64,000 nucleotides of DNA from Arion vulgaris. Lineage: Eukaryota > Mollusca > Gastropoda > Stylommatophora > Arionidae. The notes under the pieces are model-generated. The model worked only from the letters and a program-made list of their open reading frames with translations, was not told the origin of the DNA and did not search any database. Every line of letters starts with the position of its first letter. Position 1 is the first letter of the stretch. Shown piece by piece: positions 53,844 through 64,000 of the stretch. The stretch is taken from NCBI GenBank assembly GCA_020796225.1, contig CM036765.1:248001-312000 (forward strand), written 5' to 3'. Position numbers and translations under genes: made by a program.

Positions 53844-54171
53844 ATGGGGACTGCCTAAGTAGTTGATAGTAGCTTCGTTCGCTGCTGAGAACTCATAGCT
53901 CGGGTTCGAACCTACTGTCCGGCATTTGTTCGAGTCCTGTTCTTACTCAGAACGATAACGTGAGTACCACTGAAGTCGGAGAAAATCTGCCTGTATGGCG
54001 AGGGAATACTAATTACGAGTACATTGAGCACACGGCTGCCAGTGTAAGTAATTTACAATGTGCACGCTGCTGCCATTGTAAGAAATTGGAAAACGGATTT
54101 TCACGCAAAAAACAGTTTCAGAGATGAAACTTCGTCTGAGTTGAAAGCGGACGTAGAAAAAAAAAAAAAAA
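53844..54171 (+). mobile_element. tRNA-derived SINE with poly(A) and 11-bp target-site duplication
   Basis: The insert is flanked by AGAAGAAATAA at 53833-53843 and 54172-54182. It starts with a tRNA-like head (ATGGGGACTGCCTAAGTAGT; box A about 53851-53862) and has a near-perfect box B, GGTTCGAACCT, at 53903-53913. About 240 bp of unrelated body follows, then a run of 16 A at 54157-54172. The layout is a classical pol III SINE moved by LINE machinery. The TSD is a variant of the satellite unit, so the target was inside the array. Confidence 0.88.
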
Positions 54172-55158
54172 AGAAGAAATAATTGAAGTGAAATATATCT
54201 GCAAGATTAGAAGAAGAATATGAATGAAATATATCTACAAGATTAGAAGAAGATAAATATGAAGTGAAATATATCTGCAAGATTAGAAGAAAATAAATAT
54301 GAAGCGAAATATATCTACAAGATTAGAAGAAGATAAATATGAAGTGAAATATATCTGCAAGATTAGAAGAACATAAATATGAAGCGAAATATATCTGCAA
54401 GATTAGAAGAAGATAAATATGAAGTGAAATATATCTGCAAGATTAGAAGAAAATAAATATGAAGCGAAATATATCTACAAGATTAGAAGAAAATAAATAT
54501 GAAGCGAAATATATCTGCAAGATTAGAAGAAGATAAATATGAAGTGAAATATATCTACACGATTAAAAGAAGATAAATATGAAGTGAAATATATCTACAA
54601 GATTAGAAGAAGATAAATATGAAGTGAAATATATCTACAAGATTAGAAGAAGATAAATATGAAGTGAAATATATCTACAAGATTAGAAGAAGATAAATAT
54701 GAAGTGAAATATATCTACACGATTAGAAGAAGATAAATATGAAGTGAAATATATCTACAAGATTAAAAAAGATAAATATGAAGTGAAATATATCTACAAG
54801 ATTAGAAGAAGATAAATATGAAGTGAAATATCTACAAGATTAGAAGAAGATAAATATGAAGCGAAATATATCTACAAGATTAGAAGAAGATAAATATGAA
54901 GTGAAATATATCTACAAGATTAGAAGAAGATATATATGAAGTGAAATATATCTACAAGATTAGAAGAAAGATAAATGAAGTGAAATATATCTACAAGATT
55001 AGAAGAAGATAAATATGAAGTGAAATATATCTACAAGTTTAGAAGAAGATAAATATGAAGTGAAATATATCTACAAGATTAGAAGAAGATAAATATGAAG
55101 TGAAATATATCTACAAGATTAGAAGAAGATAAATATGAAGTGAAATATATCTACAAGA
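54172..55158 (+). repeat. 40-bp minisatellite, second segment
   Basis: About 25 units of the same repeat, with GAAGCGAAAT variants clustered at 54300-54530 and absent from the first segment. Confidence 0.97.
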
Positions 55159-56478
55159 TGGGGTCAAAGGCTCAACAGGTCATGGTGGTAACATGAGCCA
55201 GGGTTAGGAGGGGCACGCTACAAGACCCTGCCCCAACCTCCCCGCGGTGACCCTGGGAAAAAGACTCTGGTTCCGGTCTGGCTAAGAGGGCAGGGATCGG
55301 GGAGAACTACTGGTAGTGGTAGCAGTGCAAGTACGGAAATGCAATACAGATCCATACTAACAAAATGCACAAATCTCCCGACCGATGTCCAACAAAAATT
55401 GCCCAAGTTCCTGAACGTAAAGAAACAGCAACGAAACGTCTCTGACATGGATGAGAGGTGCATGCAGTGACGAAATGTGTGCCCACGTAGGGCGAAGCTC
55501 GAAGCCCTGAGGAGGGAGCAAACATTGCCAGCCCGTCGGCAAGAATAAATAAGACAGGACCGTAACGAATAAAAGTCTACCCTCGTGTTGGTACGAGAGA
55601 AGATTGCAGTTGACTCCGCATCGGTGGCCTGGTGCAGATACATGTACTGGGCAAGGTTTGCCGAGCGCAAAAGAACAAGTGCGTTTTAGTGCATAACGAA
55701 ACTACCGCCCTGGGAAAAACCCTGCAAGGTACTGTGCGATAAAAATTAACATCCCGGAAGAACTGAGGTTGGTGATACCTAACGGAACTGCCAGCCTGGG
55801 GCAACCGGGCAAGGTTCGATTGCAGTCGTAACTAACATCCCCGGAATAACTGGAGCGGCTGATGGTGGCGAGCGCAAAATCCTCAGTTGCGTTGATAGCG
55901 CCGACTGAAACGACCCTCTACATTGTTTGTACTCGACCCCATGCCGGTGCCTTTCGAGGTTAATTGCAAATTGCCACGTACCAACGCGCGTCAGAAAAAA
56001 GGGTGAGAATGTTCCTTCTCCGGATCAAACTCAAAATGTACGGTAAAGCAAGGCCGACAATGTACGGATCAGACAGGATGTCCGGGTCAGAACATTGGCG
56101 AAGGCCGATACTTTACACTGTGTTTTATACGAGTAAGACGCCGTCCGAGGACAAGCTGACAAGCCCCGAGAAATATTTTGTTTCAGTCAGAACGGGCAAA
56201 ACAGCGTAACTCACTGTCTGGCGTAGATCACAAAGCCGAAACATACGGCAAAGTTGATCGTAAAGGCGTAGATCCGAGCCGACATAGTCGACAGAAAGGA
56301 TCGTACCCTATGGAAAGTTCACCCTAGTAAATCAAAAGCTGGCTGAAAGCGGACGGGCGGGCCTAGTCACCATGGGCGCACAATCGTCCCGACGTAGATC
56401 ACTCCGTTCTTGCCAGAGGACCAATTATACATCACAATAAGAATGATCAAATTGGCCGAAGAACGAACGCAGAAGAAG
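55159..56478 (+). mobile_element. Retroposon-F: 1.3-kb insert inside the 40-bp array
   Basis: Non-satellite, GC-richer DNA that starts GGGGTCAAAGGCTCAACAGG and ends in GCAGAAGAAGAAAAAA. Both sides carry ATATATCTACAAGAT (ending 55158, and again from about 56477), which fits a target-site duplication, though the satellite itself could supply the match. Overlapping minus-strand frames at 55218-55804 are open in all phases and show no known domain. Relatives lie at 5757-5950 and 8795-9190. It is probably a non-coding, LINE-mobilised element; its family is unknown to me. Confidence 0.6.
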
Positions 56479-56697
56479 AAAAAAATATATCTACAAGATT
56501 AGAAGAAGACAAATATGAAGGAAAAATATCTACAAGATTAGAAGAAGAGGAAGCGAAATATATCTACAAGATTAGAAGAAGAGGAAGCGAAATATATCTA
56601 CAAGATTAGAAGAAGACAAATATGAAGCGAAATATATCTACAAGATTAGAAGAAGATGAAGCGAAATATATCTACAAGATTAGAAGAAGAATAACAC
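56479..56697 (+). repeat. 40-bp minisatellite, third segment with shortened units
   Basis: ATATCTACAAGATTAGAAGA units in which the GATAAATATGAAGTG half is often reduced to GAGGAAGCG, giving 31-bp units. Confidence 0.92.
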
Positions 56698-56802
56698 AAT
56701 AAAGGTGGAGTCATGATGTGATAGATCATTTGACGATGTCGGAAGCGGAGACGAAACTTCGACATATGAGATAGATATACATTGTGAAAGGTTGTTAGTC
56801 AG
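56698..56802. other. Short spacer
   Basis: Nothing recognised. Confidence 0.4.
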
Positions 56803-57020
56803 AGTTGAGCTCAGACGAAGCTAGTAAACAATGGTGATGATGTCACAGTTAAGCTCAGACGAAGCTAGTAAACAATGGTGATGATGTCACAGTTAAGCTC
56901 AGACGAAGCTAGTAAACAATGGTGATGATGTCACAGTTAAGCTCAGACGAAGCTAGTAAACAATGGTGATGATGTCACAGTTAAGCTCAGACGAAGCTAG
57001 TAAACAATGGTGATGATATG
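56803..57020 (+). repeat. 44-bp tandem repeat, 5 copies
   Basis: The unit contains AGTTAAGCTCAGACGAAGCT then AGTAAACAATGGTGATGATG and TCAC. Units are almost identical. Confidence 0.97.
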
Positions 57021-57349
57021 TCATCAACTATTTTAAATTTCGGTAAGAGCTAACGTCATCTGTAATAATACGAGTAATAATAATAATACCTCTCGTACCG
57101 TTGTACCTTACATAGCACCAGCAAGTAATTTATCCATACCGCTCTGTCCTGGGCAACTCGCTCAATCTGTTACATGGATTTGAGTCCGATATTTCTTGCC
57201 TCTCTCATCAAAGTTTGTTTCAGTGTTTCTCCACCTTCTCCTTCTTATAACAGTTGTTACTAGTGGTTGACCAGACATAACTCTAATGTCATCACTTCTC
57301 CTGAATTTGTACCATTTTTTCATTTTTTTCACTGTCATCTATTTTCGAA
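57021..57349. other. Spacer, no gene seen
   Basis: Short AAT-rich stretch (57066-57085) and otherwise unremarkable sequence. Confidence 0.4.
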
Positions 57350-57780
57350 TGCATTCAACTTGCTTTCTATATCTTTAGACATTTTCCAACTCTCACTGGC
57401 ATTCAACTTGCTTTCTATATCTTTAGACATTTTCCAACTCTCACTGGCATTCAACTTTCTTTCTATATCTTTAGACATTTTCCAACTCTCACTGGCATTC
57501 AACTTGCTTTCTATATCTTTAGACATTTTCCAACTCTCACTGGCATTCAACTTGCTTTCTATATCTTTAGACATTTTCCAACTCTCTGGCATTCAACTTG
57601 CTTTCTATATCTTTAGACATTTTCCAACTCTCACTGGCATTCAACTTGCTTTCTATATCTTTAGACATTTTCCAACTCTCACTGGCATTCAACTTGCTTT
57701 CTATATCTTTAGACATTTTCCAACTCTCATGACATTCAACTTGATTTCATATCTTTAGTCATTTTCCAACTCTCACTGGT
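57350..57780 (+). repeat. 48-bp tandem repeat, 9 copies
   Basis: The unit contains ATTCAACTTGCTTTCTATAT, then CTTTAGACATTTTCCAACTC and TCACTGGC. The length is divisible by three and has no stop in one frame on each strand, giving 16-residue peptide repeats on both. One unit has lost 3 bp, two have single changes. I do not regard either frame as a gene. Confidence 0.97.
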
Positions 57781-58145
57781 GTATGTTAGGATTAATACAA
57801 CATTGGGGGTTGAGATTTTAAAATTTAGTTTTAAAACTATATAACTTGCAATTCCATATTTTAATTATACTTTTAAAAGCCGATGTTGCTTTGACAATTC
57901 GTAGAATAATTTTTATTTTAACATTCCATGTTCTAAGGTTACGGAATATAAATGGTAAATCCCATGAGAACATCCGTGTGATTGTGACGCATTCAAGACG
58001 GATGGTAAAAGACATCAACGGTAGTTTCAAGCTCAGACAGGTAGAGGTCACCTGGGACTCCAGACCGTATAAGTCTGTTAAGTTAATCCACTCAACGGTC
58101 ACACACAGTCAGTTAAGCCTGGAGTTGACTTTCAGTTTCTACCTT
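57781..58145. other. Spacer with an unassigned frame
   Basis: Frames at 57846-58199 (plus) and 57818-58102 (minus) overlap. Neither is recognisable. A segment at 57920-58080 has balanced composition and could be an old exon or repeat. Confidence 0.3.
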
Positions 58146-58247
58146 ATCAGTTACTACAAAGTAGGTTTACTTGCAACATTATCAGTTACTACAAAGTAGA
58201 TTTACTTGCAACATTATCAGTTACTACAAAGTAGGTTTACCTGCAAC
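58146..58247 (+). repeat. 35-bp tandem repeat, 3 copies
   Basis: ATCAGTTACTACAAAGTAGG then TTTACTTGCAACATT, starting at 58146, 58181 and 58216. Confidence 0.95.
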
Positions 58248-58526
58248 ATCAGCAACTGTAATTGTTCACTTAAGGCGGATTTATTTTGCCGGTAAGCTTA
58301 ACCACGAAGAGGGTATAATGGTTTCCTGACCAAGCTAATATTATTGTAGTTGGCGGAGACTAGTAGTCCATTAGCTGGGCTGGGAACACTGTTTGCACAC
58401 TGGATAAAGGAACATGAGTTTGATAAATGAGTGATTTAGGTAGTGACAGGTGCATGAAAGCGATGTAGATGTTTTTAAGTAGGTCTTTCTGAAGAATGGC
58501 AGGTTACAAGTACGTATGATTTATTT
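58248..58526. other. Spacer, no gene seen
   Basis: Nothing recognised. Confidence 0.4.
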
Positions 58527-58715
58527 GTGGAAGGGTTCACTTAGGAGAGGTGGAAGGGTTCACTTAGGAGAGGTGGAAGGGTTCACTTAGGAGAGGTGGA
58601 AGGGTTCACTTAGGAGAGGTGGAAGGGTTCACTTAGGAGAGGTGGAAGGGTTCACTTAGGAGAGGTGGAAGGGTTCACTTAGGAGAGGTGGAAGGGTTCA
58701 CTTAGGAGAGGTGGA
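58527..58715 (+). repeat. 23-bp tandem repeat, 8 copies
   Basis: GTGGAAGGGTTCACTTAGGA then GAG, with identical units. Confidence 0.97.
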
Positions 58716-58844
58716 AGATCAAGAAGAAGGAAATACACAGATGAAGGGTAGACACAGATTAAACAACAGAAGGTATAGTATGATACAGCAAACTAAAATA
58801 GTGCTTTTAATATGAGAAATAATCAAGATTTTCTACTATATAAT

Positions 58845-59640
58845 TTCAGGAAGGAAGGCGAGAGAAAGATAGTGAGGGAAAGAAGACGAGAGGAAGATGG
58901 CGAGAGAAAAGTGGCGAGAGAAAGGTGGCGAGAGAAAGATGATGAGAGAAAGATGGCGAGAGAAAGATGGCGAGAGAAAAGTGGCGAGAGAAAAGTGGCG
59001 AGAGAAAGGTGGCGAGAGAAAGATGATGATAGAAAGATAGCGAGAGAAAAATGGCGAGAGAAAGATGGCGAGAGAAAAGTGGCGAGAAAAAAGTGGCGAG
59101 AGAAAGATGACGAGAGAAAGATGATGAGAGAAAGACAAAGAGGAGGCAGAGAGAGAGACAAAGGTGGCAGACGAAGAGGAGGCAGAGAGAGAGAGAGGTG
59201 GCAGACAAAAAGGAGGCAGAGAGAGAGAGAGGTGGCAGACGAAGAGGAGGCAGAGAAAAGATATGTGTGGCAGGAAAAGAAAGTGGGAAAGAGATATATG
59301 ACAGAGACATAGAGGATGGCAGAAAAAAGAAGCAGAGAGAGGTTGTAAAAATAGAGACAGCACAGAAGAGATGTGATGGAGAGAGAGATCTCTTAGAAGG
59401 ACGTTCATAGACCGTGATTTGGGAGAGAGATGGCACAGACATGGCGTTGCATGGACAGAGAAATGGTGGAGAAAGATATAGCATGAAAGAGAATCGATTG
59501 AAAAGTATAAATGGCAGAAAGAAGCGACAGAGAGATGGGACTGAGAGAAAGTGAGAGAGCGAAAGAGAGAGAGAGAGAGAGATGTAGCTGAGAGAAAGAA
59601 AATGAGAGAGGTGGTAGAGGAAGATGGACAAAATATAATT
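58845..59640 (+). repeat. Polypurine region with a 15-bp repeat
   Basis: From 58850 to about 59130 the units are variants of GTGGCGAGAGAAAGA. Beyond that are GAGAGAG and GGAGGCAGAGAG runs to about 59640, including a (GA)n at 59562-59582. The plus strand is overwhelmingly A and G. Long frames on both strands (for example plus 58812-59312 and minus 58836-59654) are the repeat in translation (RERWREK or SRHLSLA) and not genes. Confidence 0.93.
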
Positions 59641-59685
59641 GAGTTTAATTTCATAGAAACGAAAAAAGTTAGAATTCAGATTTGA

Positions 59686-59757
59686 TAGTCATTCGCAGCC
59701 ATTCACAGATATTCACATACATTCGCAAACATTTGCAGACATTTGCAGACATTCGGC
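59686..59757 (+). repeat. About 12-bp repeat
   Basis: Six or so units of ACATTCGCAG or ACATTTGCAG with one or two extra bases. Confidence 0.8.
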
Positions 59758-60034
59758 TATTAGAATCCAGTACACCAAGGGCAAGATACACGATAATAAT
59801 GATGTCAATTTTAACCTTGATATCCGACAGTTAATTAAGTTAGATGTTATGAATCGTACCTTCTCTTAAAACAAGTAGATAGATATATATATATCTATAT
59901 TTAGTATGTCCTTTGTAGAAGATTGTTCTCATCACAATTTGACTGAAAGATGAAAAACGATTGTTTCATAAAAAAATGTATTTCGTCTTTCCTGTTCGTG
60001 TTTTCTTCTTTACATTAATCATGTTTTGTTTCAC
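59758..60034. other. Spacer, no gene seen
   Basis: AT-rich with a short TATA tract (59884-59900). Confidence 0.4.
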
Positions 60035-61272
60035 AGAATCAGCTTGTTAAATAGTCTACAATTCTATGATCAGATCAGCTTGTTAAATAGTCTACAATTC
60101 TATAATCAGATCAGCTTGTTAAATAGTCTACAATTCTATAATCAGATCAGATTGTTAAATAGTCTACAATTCTATGATCAGATCAGCTTGTTAAATAGTC
60201 TACAATTCTATAATCAGATCAGCTTGTTAAATAGTCTACAATTCTATGATCAGATCAGATTGTTAAATAGTCTACAATTCTATGATCAGATCAGCTTATT
60301 AAATAGTCTACAATTCTATGATCAGATCAGCTTGTTAAATAGTCTACAATTCTATGATCAGATCAGCTTGTTAAATAGTCTACAATTCTTAGTCAGATCA
60401 GCTTGTTAAATAGTCTACAATTTTTGATCAGATCAGCTTGTTAAATAGTCTCAATTCTATAATCAGATCAGCTTGTAAATAGTCTACAATTCTATGATCA
60501 GATCAGCTTGAAATAGTCTAAAATTCATGATCAGATCAGCATTTAGTCTACAATTCTATATCAAAATCAGTTTTGTTAAATATCTAATTCTATATCAGAT
60601 CAGCTTGTTAAATATCTACTTCTATGAGTCAGATCAGCGTGTTAAATAGTTCTGAAATTCTATGTTCAGATCAGGGCATGTTAAATAGTCTCAATTCTTG
60701 ATCAGTCAGCTTTAAATAGTCTACATTCTAGTCAGATCAGCTTGTTAAATAGTCTACAATTCTATGAGTCAGATCACATTAAATAGTCTAAAATTTTCTT
60801 GATCAGATCAGCTTGTTAAATAGTCTCAATTCTAGTCAGATCAGCTTTTAAATAGTCTCAATTCTATGATCAGATCACTTGTTAAATAGTCTACAATTCT
60901 ATGATCAGATCGCTTGTTAAAATTTGTCTGCAATTCTGTGATCAGATCAGCTTGTTAAAATGTCTCAATTCTATGATCAAGATAGACTTGTTAAATATCT
61001 ACAATTCTAATCAAGATAAACTTTTAAATAGTCTACATTCTATGATCAGGATCAGCTTGTTAAATAGTCTACAATTCTATGATCAAGATAGAATTGTTAA
61101 ATATTCTACAATTCTATAATCAGATCAGCTTGTTAAATAGTCTACAATTCTAAGGTAAAGATAGACTTAAAATAGTCTACAATTCTATGATCAAGATAGA
61201 CTTTTTAAATAGTCTACAATTCTATGATCAGATCAGCTTGTTAAATAGTCTCAATTCTATGATCAAGATAAA
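60035..61272 (+). repeat. 36-bp satellite, segment 1
   Basis: The unit contains TTGTTAAATAGTCTACAATT then CTATGATCAGATCAGC. The first ten units (60035-60390) are regular; beyond that most units carry one or more indels. In variant units GATCAGATCAGC becomes GATCAAGATAGAC. The frame 60026-60409 is the unit translated as LLNSLQFYDQIS and is not a gene. Confidence 0.97.
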
Positions 61273-61600
61273 ACTTTTTCTCTTAGAACGAAACGCCACT
61301 TGACAGACCATAAAGTTGGTTCCCATTTTACGACAAGCCACTTCACGGAGCATATGGTTCTAACCAGTTGTTAATATATCGTAGAGGACTTTAATGTTTT
61401 AAGTGTATTTTAAAAATTCAAATACAGCAAGTGGATGTTTGTAATAGATCTTTCAATTGCGCACATTTTGGTGTATGCAGTTTGTGTCTGCTGTTGAATG
61501 TAAGAAAGTTATAACAAATTTTGTAAGGACATCTTCGCCTTAAAATTTGTTCCCCAAAACAGTTCCTTAAAAGGCGGTTTTTGTACGCGTATTGTAAGAG
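61273..61600. other. Unique island inside the 36-bp satellite
   Basis: About 328 bp unlike the satellite. It contains GAACGAAACGCCACTTGACA and later TTCCTTAAAAGGCGG, and has no coding frame of note. No target-site duplication or poly(A) was seen at its edges. It could be an insertion or the junction of two arrays. Confidence 0.5.
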
Positions 61601-64000
61601 TTAAATAGTCTACAATTCTGATCAGATCAGATTGTTAAATGTTCATTCTATGATCAAATCAGCTTTTAATAGTCTCAAATTTTATGATCAAGATAAACTT
61701 GTTAAATAGTCTACAATTCTATGATCAGATCAGCTTGTTAAATAGTCTACAATTCTATGATCAGATCAGCTTGTTAAATAGTCTACAATTCTATGTCAGA
61801 TCAGCTGTTAAATAGTCTACAATTCTATGATCAGATCAGCTTGTTAAATAGTCTACGATTCTATGATCAGATCAGCTTGTTAAATAGTCTACAATTCTAT
61901 GATCAGATCAGATTGTTAAATAGTCTACAATTCTATGATCAGATCAACATTAAATAGTCTAAATTCTATGATCAGATCAGCTTGTTAAATAGTCTACAAT
62001 TCTTGATCAGTCCGCTTGTTAAATAGTCTACAATTCTATGATCAGATCAGATTGTTAAATATCTACAATTCTAGATCAGATCAGCTTGTTAAACAGTCTA
62101 ATTTATATCAGATCAGCTTTTAAAAAGTCTACAATTCTAAGTCAGATCAACGTTAATAGTCTACAATTCTAGTCAAGATAGACTTTTAAATAGTCTACAA
62201 TTCTATGATCAAGATAACGTTTTAAATAGTCTACAATTCTTGATCAGATCAGCTTGTTAAATAGTTACAATTCTATGATCAAGATAGAATTGTAAATAGT
62301 CTACAATTCTATAATCAGATCAGCTTGTTAAACAGTCTACAATTCTATGATCAGATCAGCTTGTTAAATAGTCTACAATTCTATGATCAGATCAGGCTTG
62401 TTAAATTGTCTACAATTCTATGATCAGATCAGCTTGTTTAATAGTCTACAATTCTATGATCAAGATAGATTTGTTAATTAGTCTACAATTCTATAATCAG
62501 ATCAACTTTTAAATAGTCTACAATTCTATGTCAAGATAGACTTGTCAAATAGTCTACAATTCTATGATCAGATCAGCTTGTTAAATAGTCTACAATTCTA
62601 TGATCAAATCAACTTTTAATAGTCTACAATTCTATGATCAAGATAGACTTGTTAAATAGTCTACAATTCTATGATCAAGATAGACTTGTTAAATAGTCTA
62701 CAATTCTATGATCAAGATAGACTTGTTAAATAGTCTACAATTCTATGATCAAGATAAACTTTTTAAATAGTCTACAATTCTCATCAGATCAGCTTGTTAA
62801 ATAGTCTACAATTCTATGATCAAGATAGAATTGTTAAATATCTAAAATTTATATCAGATCACTTTAAAATATCTCAATTATATGATCAGAAAGCTTATTA
62901 AATAATCTACAATTCTATGATCAATCAGCTTGTTAAATATCTACAATTCTATAATCAGATCAGCTTGTAATGTCAATTCTAGATCAATCAGATTGTTTAA
63001 TGTCTCTAATTCATGATCAGATCAGCTTGTTAAAAAGTCTACAATTCTATGATCAGATCGGGGTTGTTTAAATAGTCTATAATTCAGATCAGATCAAGCT
63101 TTAAAAGTCTACAGTTCTGCGTCAGATCGATTGTTTTAAAAAGTCTCTATTCCTTTATCAGATCAGCGTTAAAAAGGGCTACTTACCCGTCAGATCGGGT
63201 TGTTAAATAGTCTACAATTTATGATCAGATCAGCGTTAAATATTACATTCTTTATCAGATCAGCTTGTTAAATAGTCACAATTCATGGTCAGTCAAGCTT
63301 TAATAGTCTACAAATTCTGTCGATCAGCTTGAAAATAGTCTACATTCTAGTCAGATCAGCTTGGAAATTGTCTGCTTCTATGATCCCGATCAGCTTTAAA
63401 TAGTCTACAATTCTATGATCAAGATAGACTTTTTAAAAAATCTAAAATTTTATATCCCGAAAACTTTTTAAATAGTCTACAATTCTATGATCAGATCAGC
63501 TTGTTAAATAGTCTACAATTCTATGATCCCAAAATAAACTTTTTAAATAGTCTACAATTCTATGATCAGATCAGCTTGTTAAATAGTCTACAATTCTATG
63601 ATCAAGATGAATTGTTTATTCTACAATTCTATAATCAGATCAGCTTGTTAAATAGTTCCCATTCTATGATCAGATCAACTGTTAAATAGTCTACAATTCT
63701 AAGATAAAGATAGACTTGTTAAATAGTCTACAATTCTATTATCAAGATACACTTTTTAAATAGTCTACAATTCTATGATCAGATCAGCTTGTTAAATAGT
63801 CTACAATTCTATGATCAAGATAGAATTGTTAAATATTCTACAATTCTATAATCAGATCAGCTTGTTAAATAGTCTCCAATTCTATGATCAGATCAGACTG
63901 TTCAATAGTCTACAATTCTATGATCAAAAATAGACTTGTTAAATAGTCTAATTCTATTATCAAGATACACTTTTTAAATAGTCTACAATTCTATAGTCAG
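61601..64000 (+). repeat. 36-bp satellite, segment 2, running off the window
   Basis: The same repeat as segment 1, about 66 units to the window end. Alternating GATCAGATCAGC and GATCAAGATAGAC variants give a mixed pattern. Stretches 62830-63400 are badly eroded. The array continues beyond 64000. Confidence 0.97.

Noticed and set aside
55218..55804. Minus-strand 150-codon frame as a possible gene
   Set aside because: Several overlapping frames are open in the same GC-richer insert, relatives at 8.8 kb do not preserve the frame, and no domain is recognisable.
58836..59654. Minus-strand frame of 272 codons rich in Ser, Leu and Phe
   Set aside because: It is the complement of a purine-only simple repeat; all frames are open on both strands because stops are rare in such composition.

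Overview
This is a piece of an animal nuclear genome, not a bacterial one. It has long introns with GT/AG splice sites, non-LTR retrotransposons, a Penelope-like element, tRNA-derived SINE-like units and many minisatellites. The retroelement proteins, notably RNase H-bearing LINEs ending in a Cys/His-rich tail, look like those common in molluscs. A lophotrochozoan, probably gastropod, source is my best guess from memory, not a demonstrated fact.

Only one host gene is clear: the 3' half of a sodium-solute symporter (SLC5/SSS family, closest in feel to the SLC5A8/SLC5A12 monocarboxylate transporters). One exon is at 9477-9606, a 7.6-kb intron follows, and the terminal exon runs from 17248 to about 18066 with a polyadenylation signal at 18178. 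Two single-base lesions break the terminal exon. The intron holds a 72-bp and a 29-bp minisatellite, a 1.1-kb TTAA-flanked piggyBac-like element sitting inside the 29-bp array, and a degraded antisense LINE that has itself received a LINE insertion with a perfect 13-bp target-site duplication.

Layout: 1-9.5 kb carries retroelement remnants: an RNase H tail, an antisense EN-RT-RNaseH LINE (LINE-A copy 1), an RTE-like 3' end and a solitary LINE-A 5' UTR. 9.5-18.2 kb is the symporter gene. 18.4-31 kb is a dense LINE/PLE graveyard: RT remnants, a nearly complete RTE-like element at 20.7-23.4 kb, a Penelope-like element at 24.2-25.3 kb, another RT at 25.3-26.6 kb, and several short arrays. 31-48.5 kb is mostly minisatellites mixed with blocks whose bases look poorly called (inflated G, C and A runs, pervasive indels). 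48.5-52.7 kb is LINE-A copy 2, in opposite orientation to copy 1. 52.7-56.7 kb is a 40-bp array split by a SINE with target-site duplications and by a 1.3-kb retroposon-like insert. 56.7-64 kb holds further arrays, ending in a 36-bp satellite that runs off the window.

By my rough count about 21 kb, a third of the window, is tandem repeat in more than 20 unrelated families. I did not find a new multi-gene system. The most informative signals are the dated nested insertions (transposons inside satellites, LINE inside LINE) and the broken symporter exon. Family names LINE-A to LINE-E and retroposon-F are labels for this window only.
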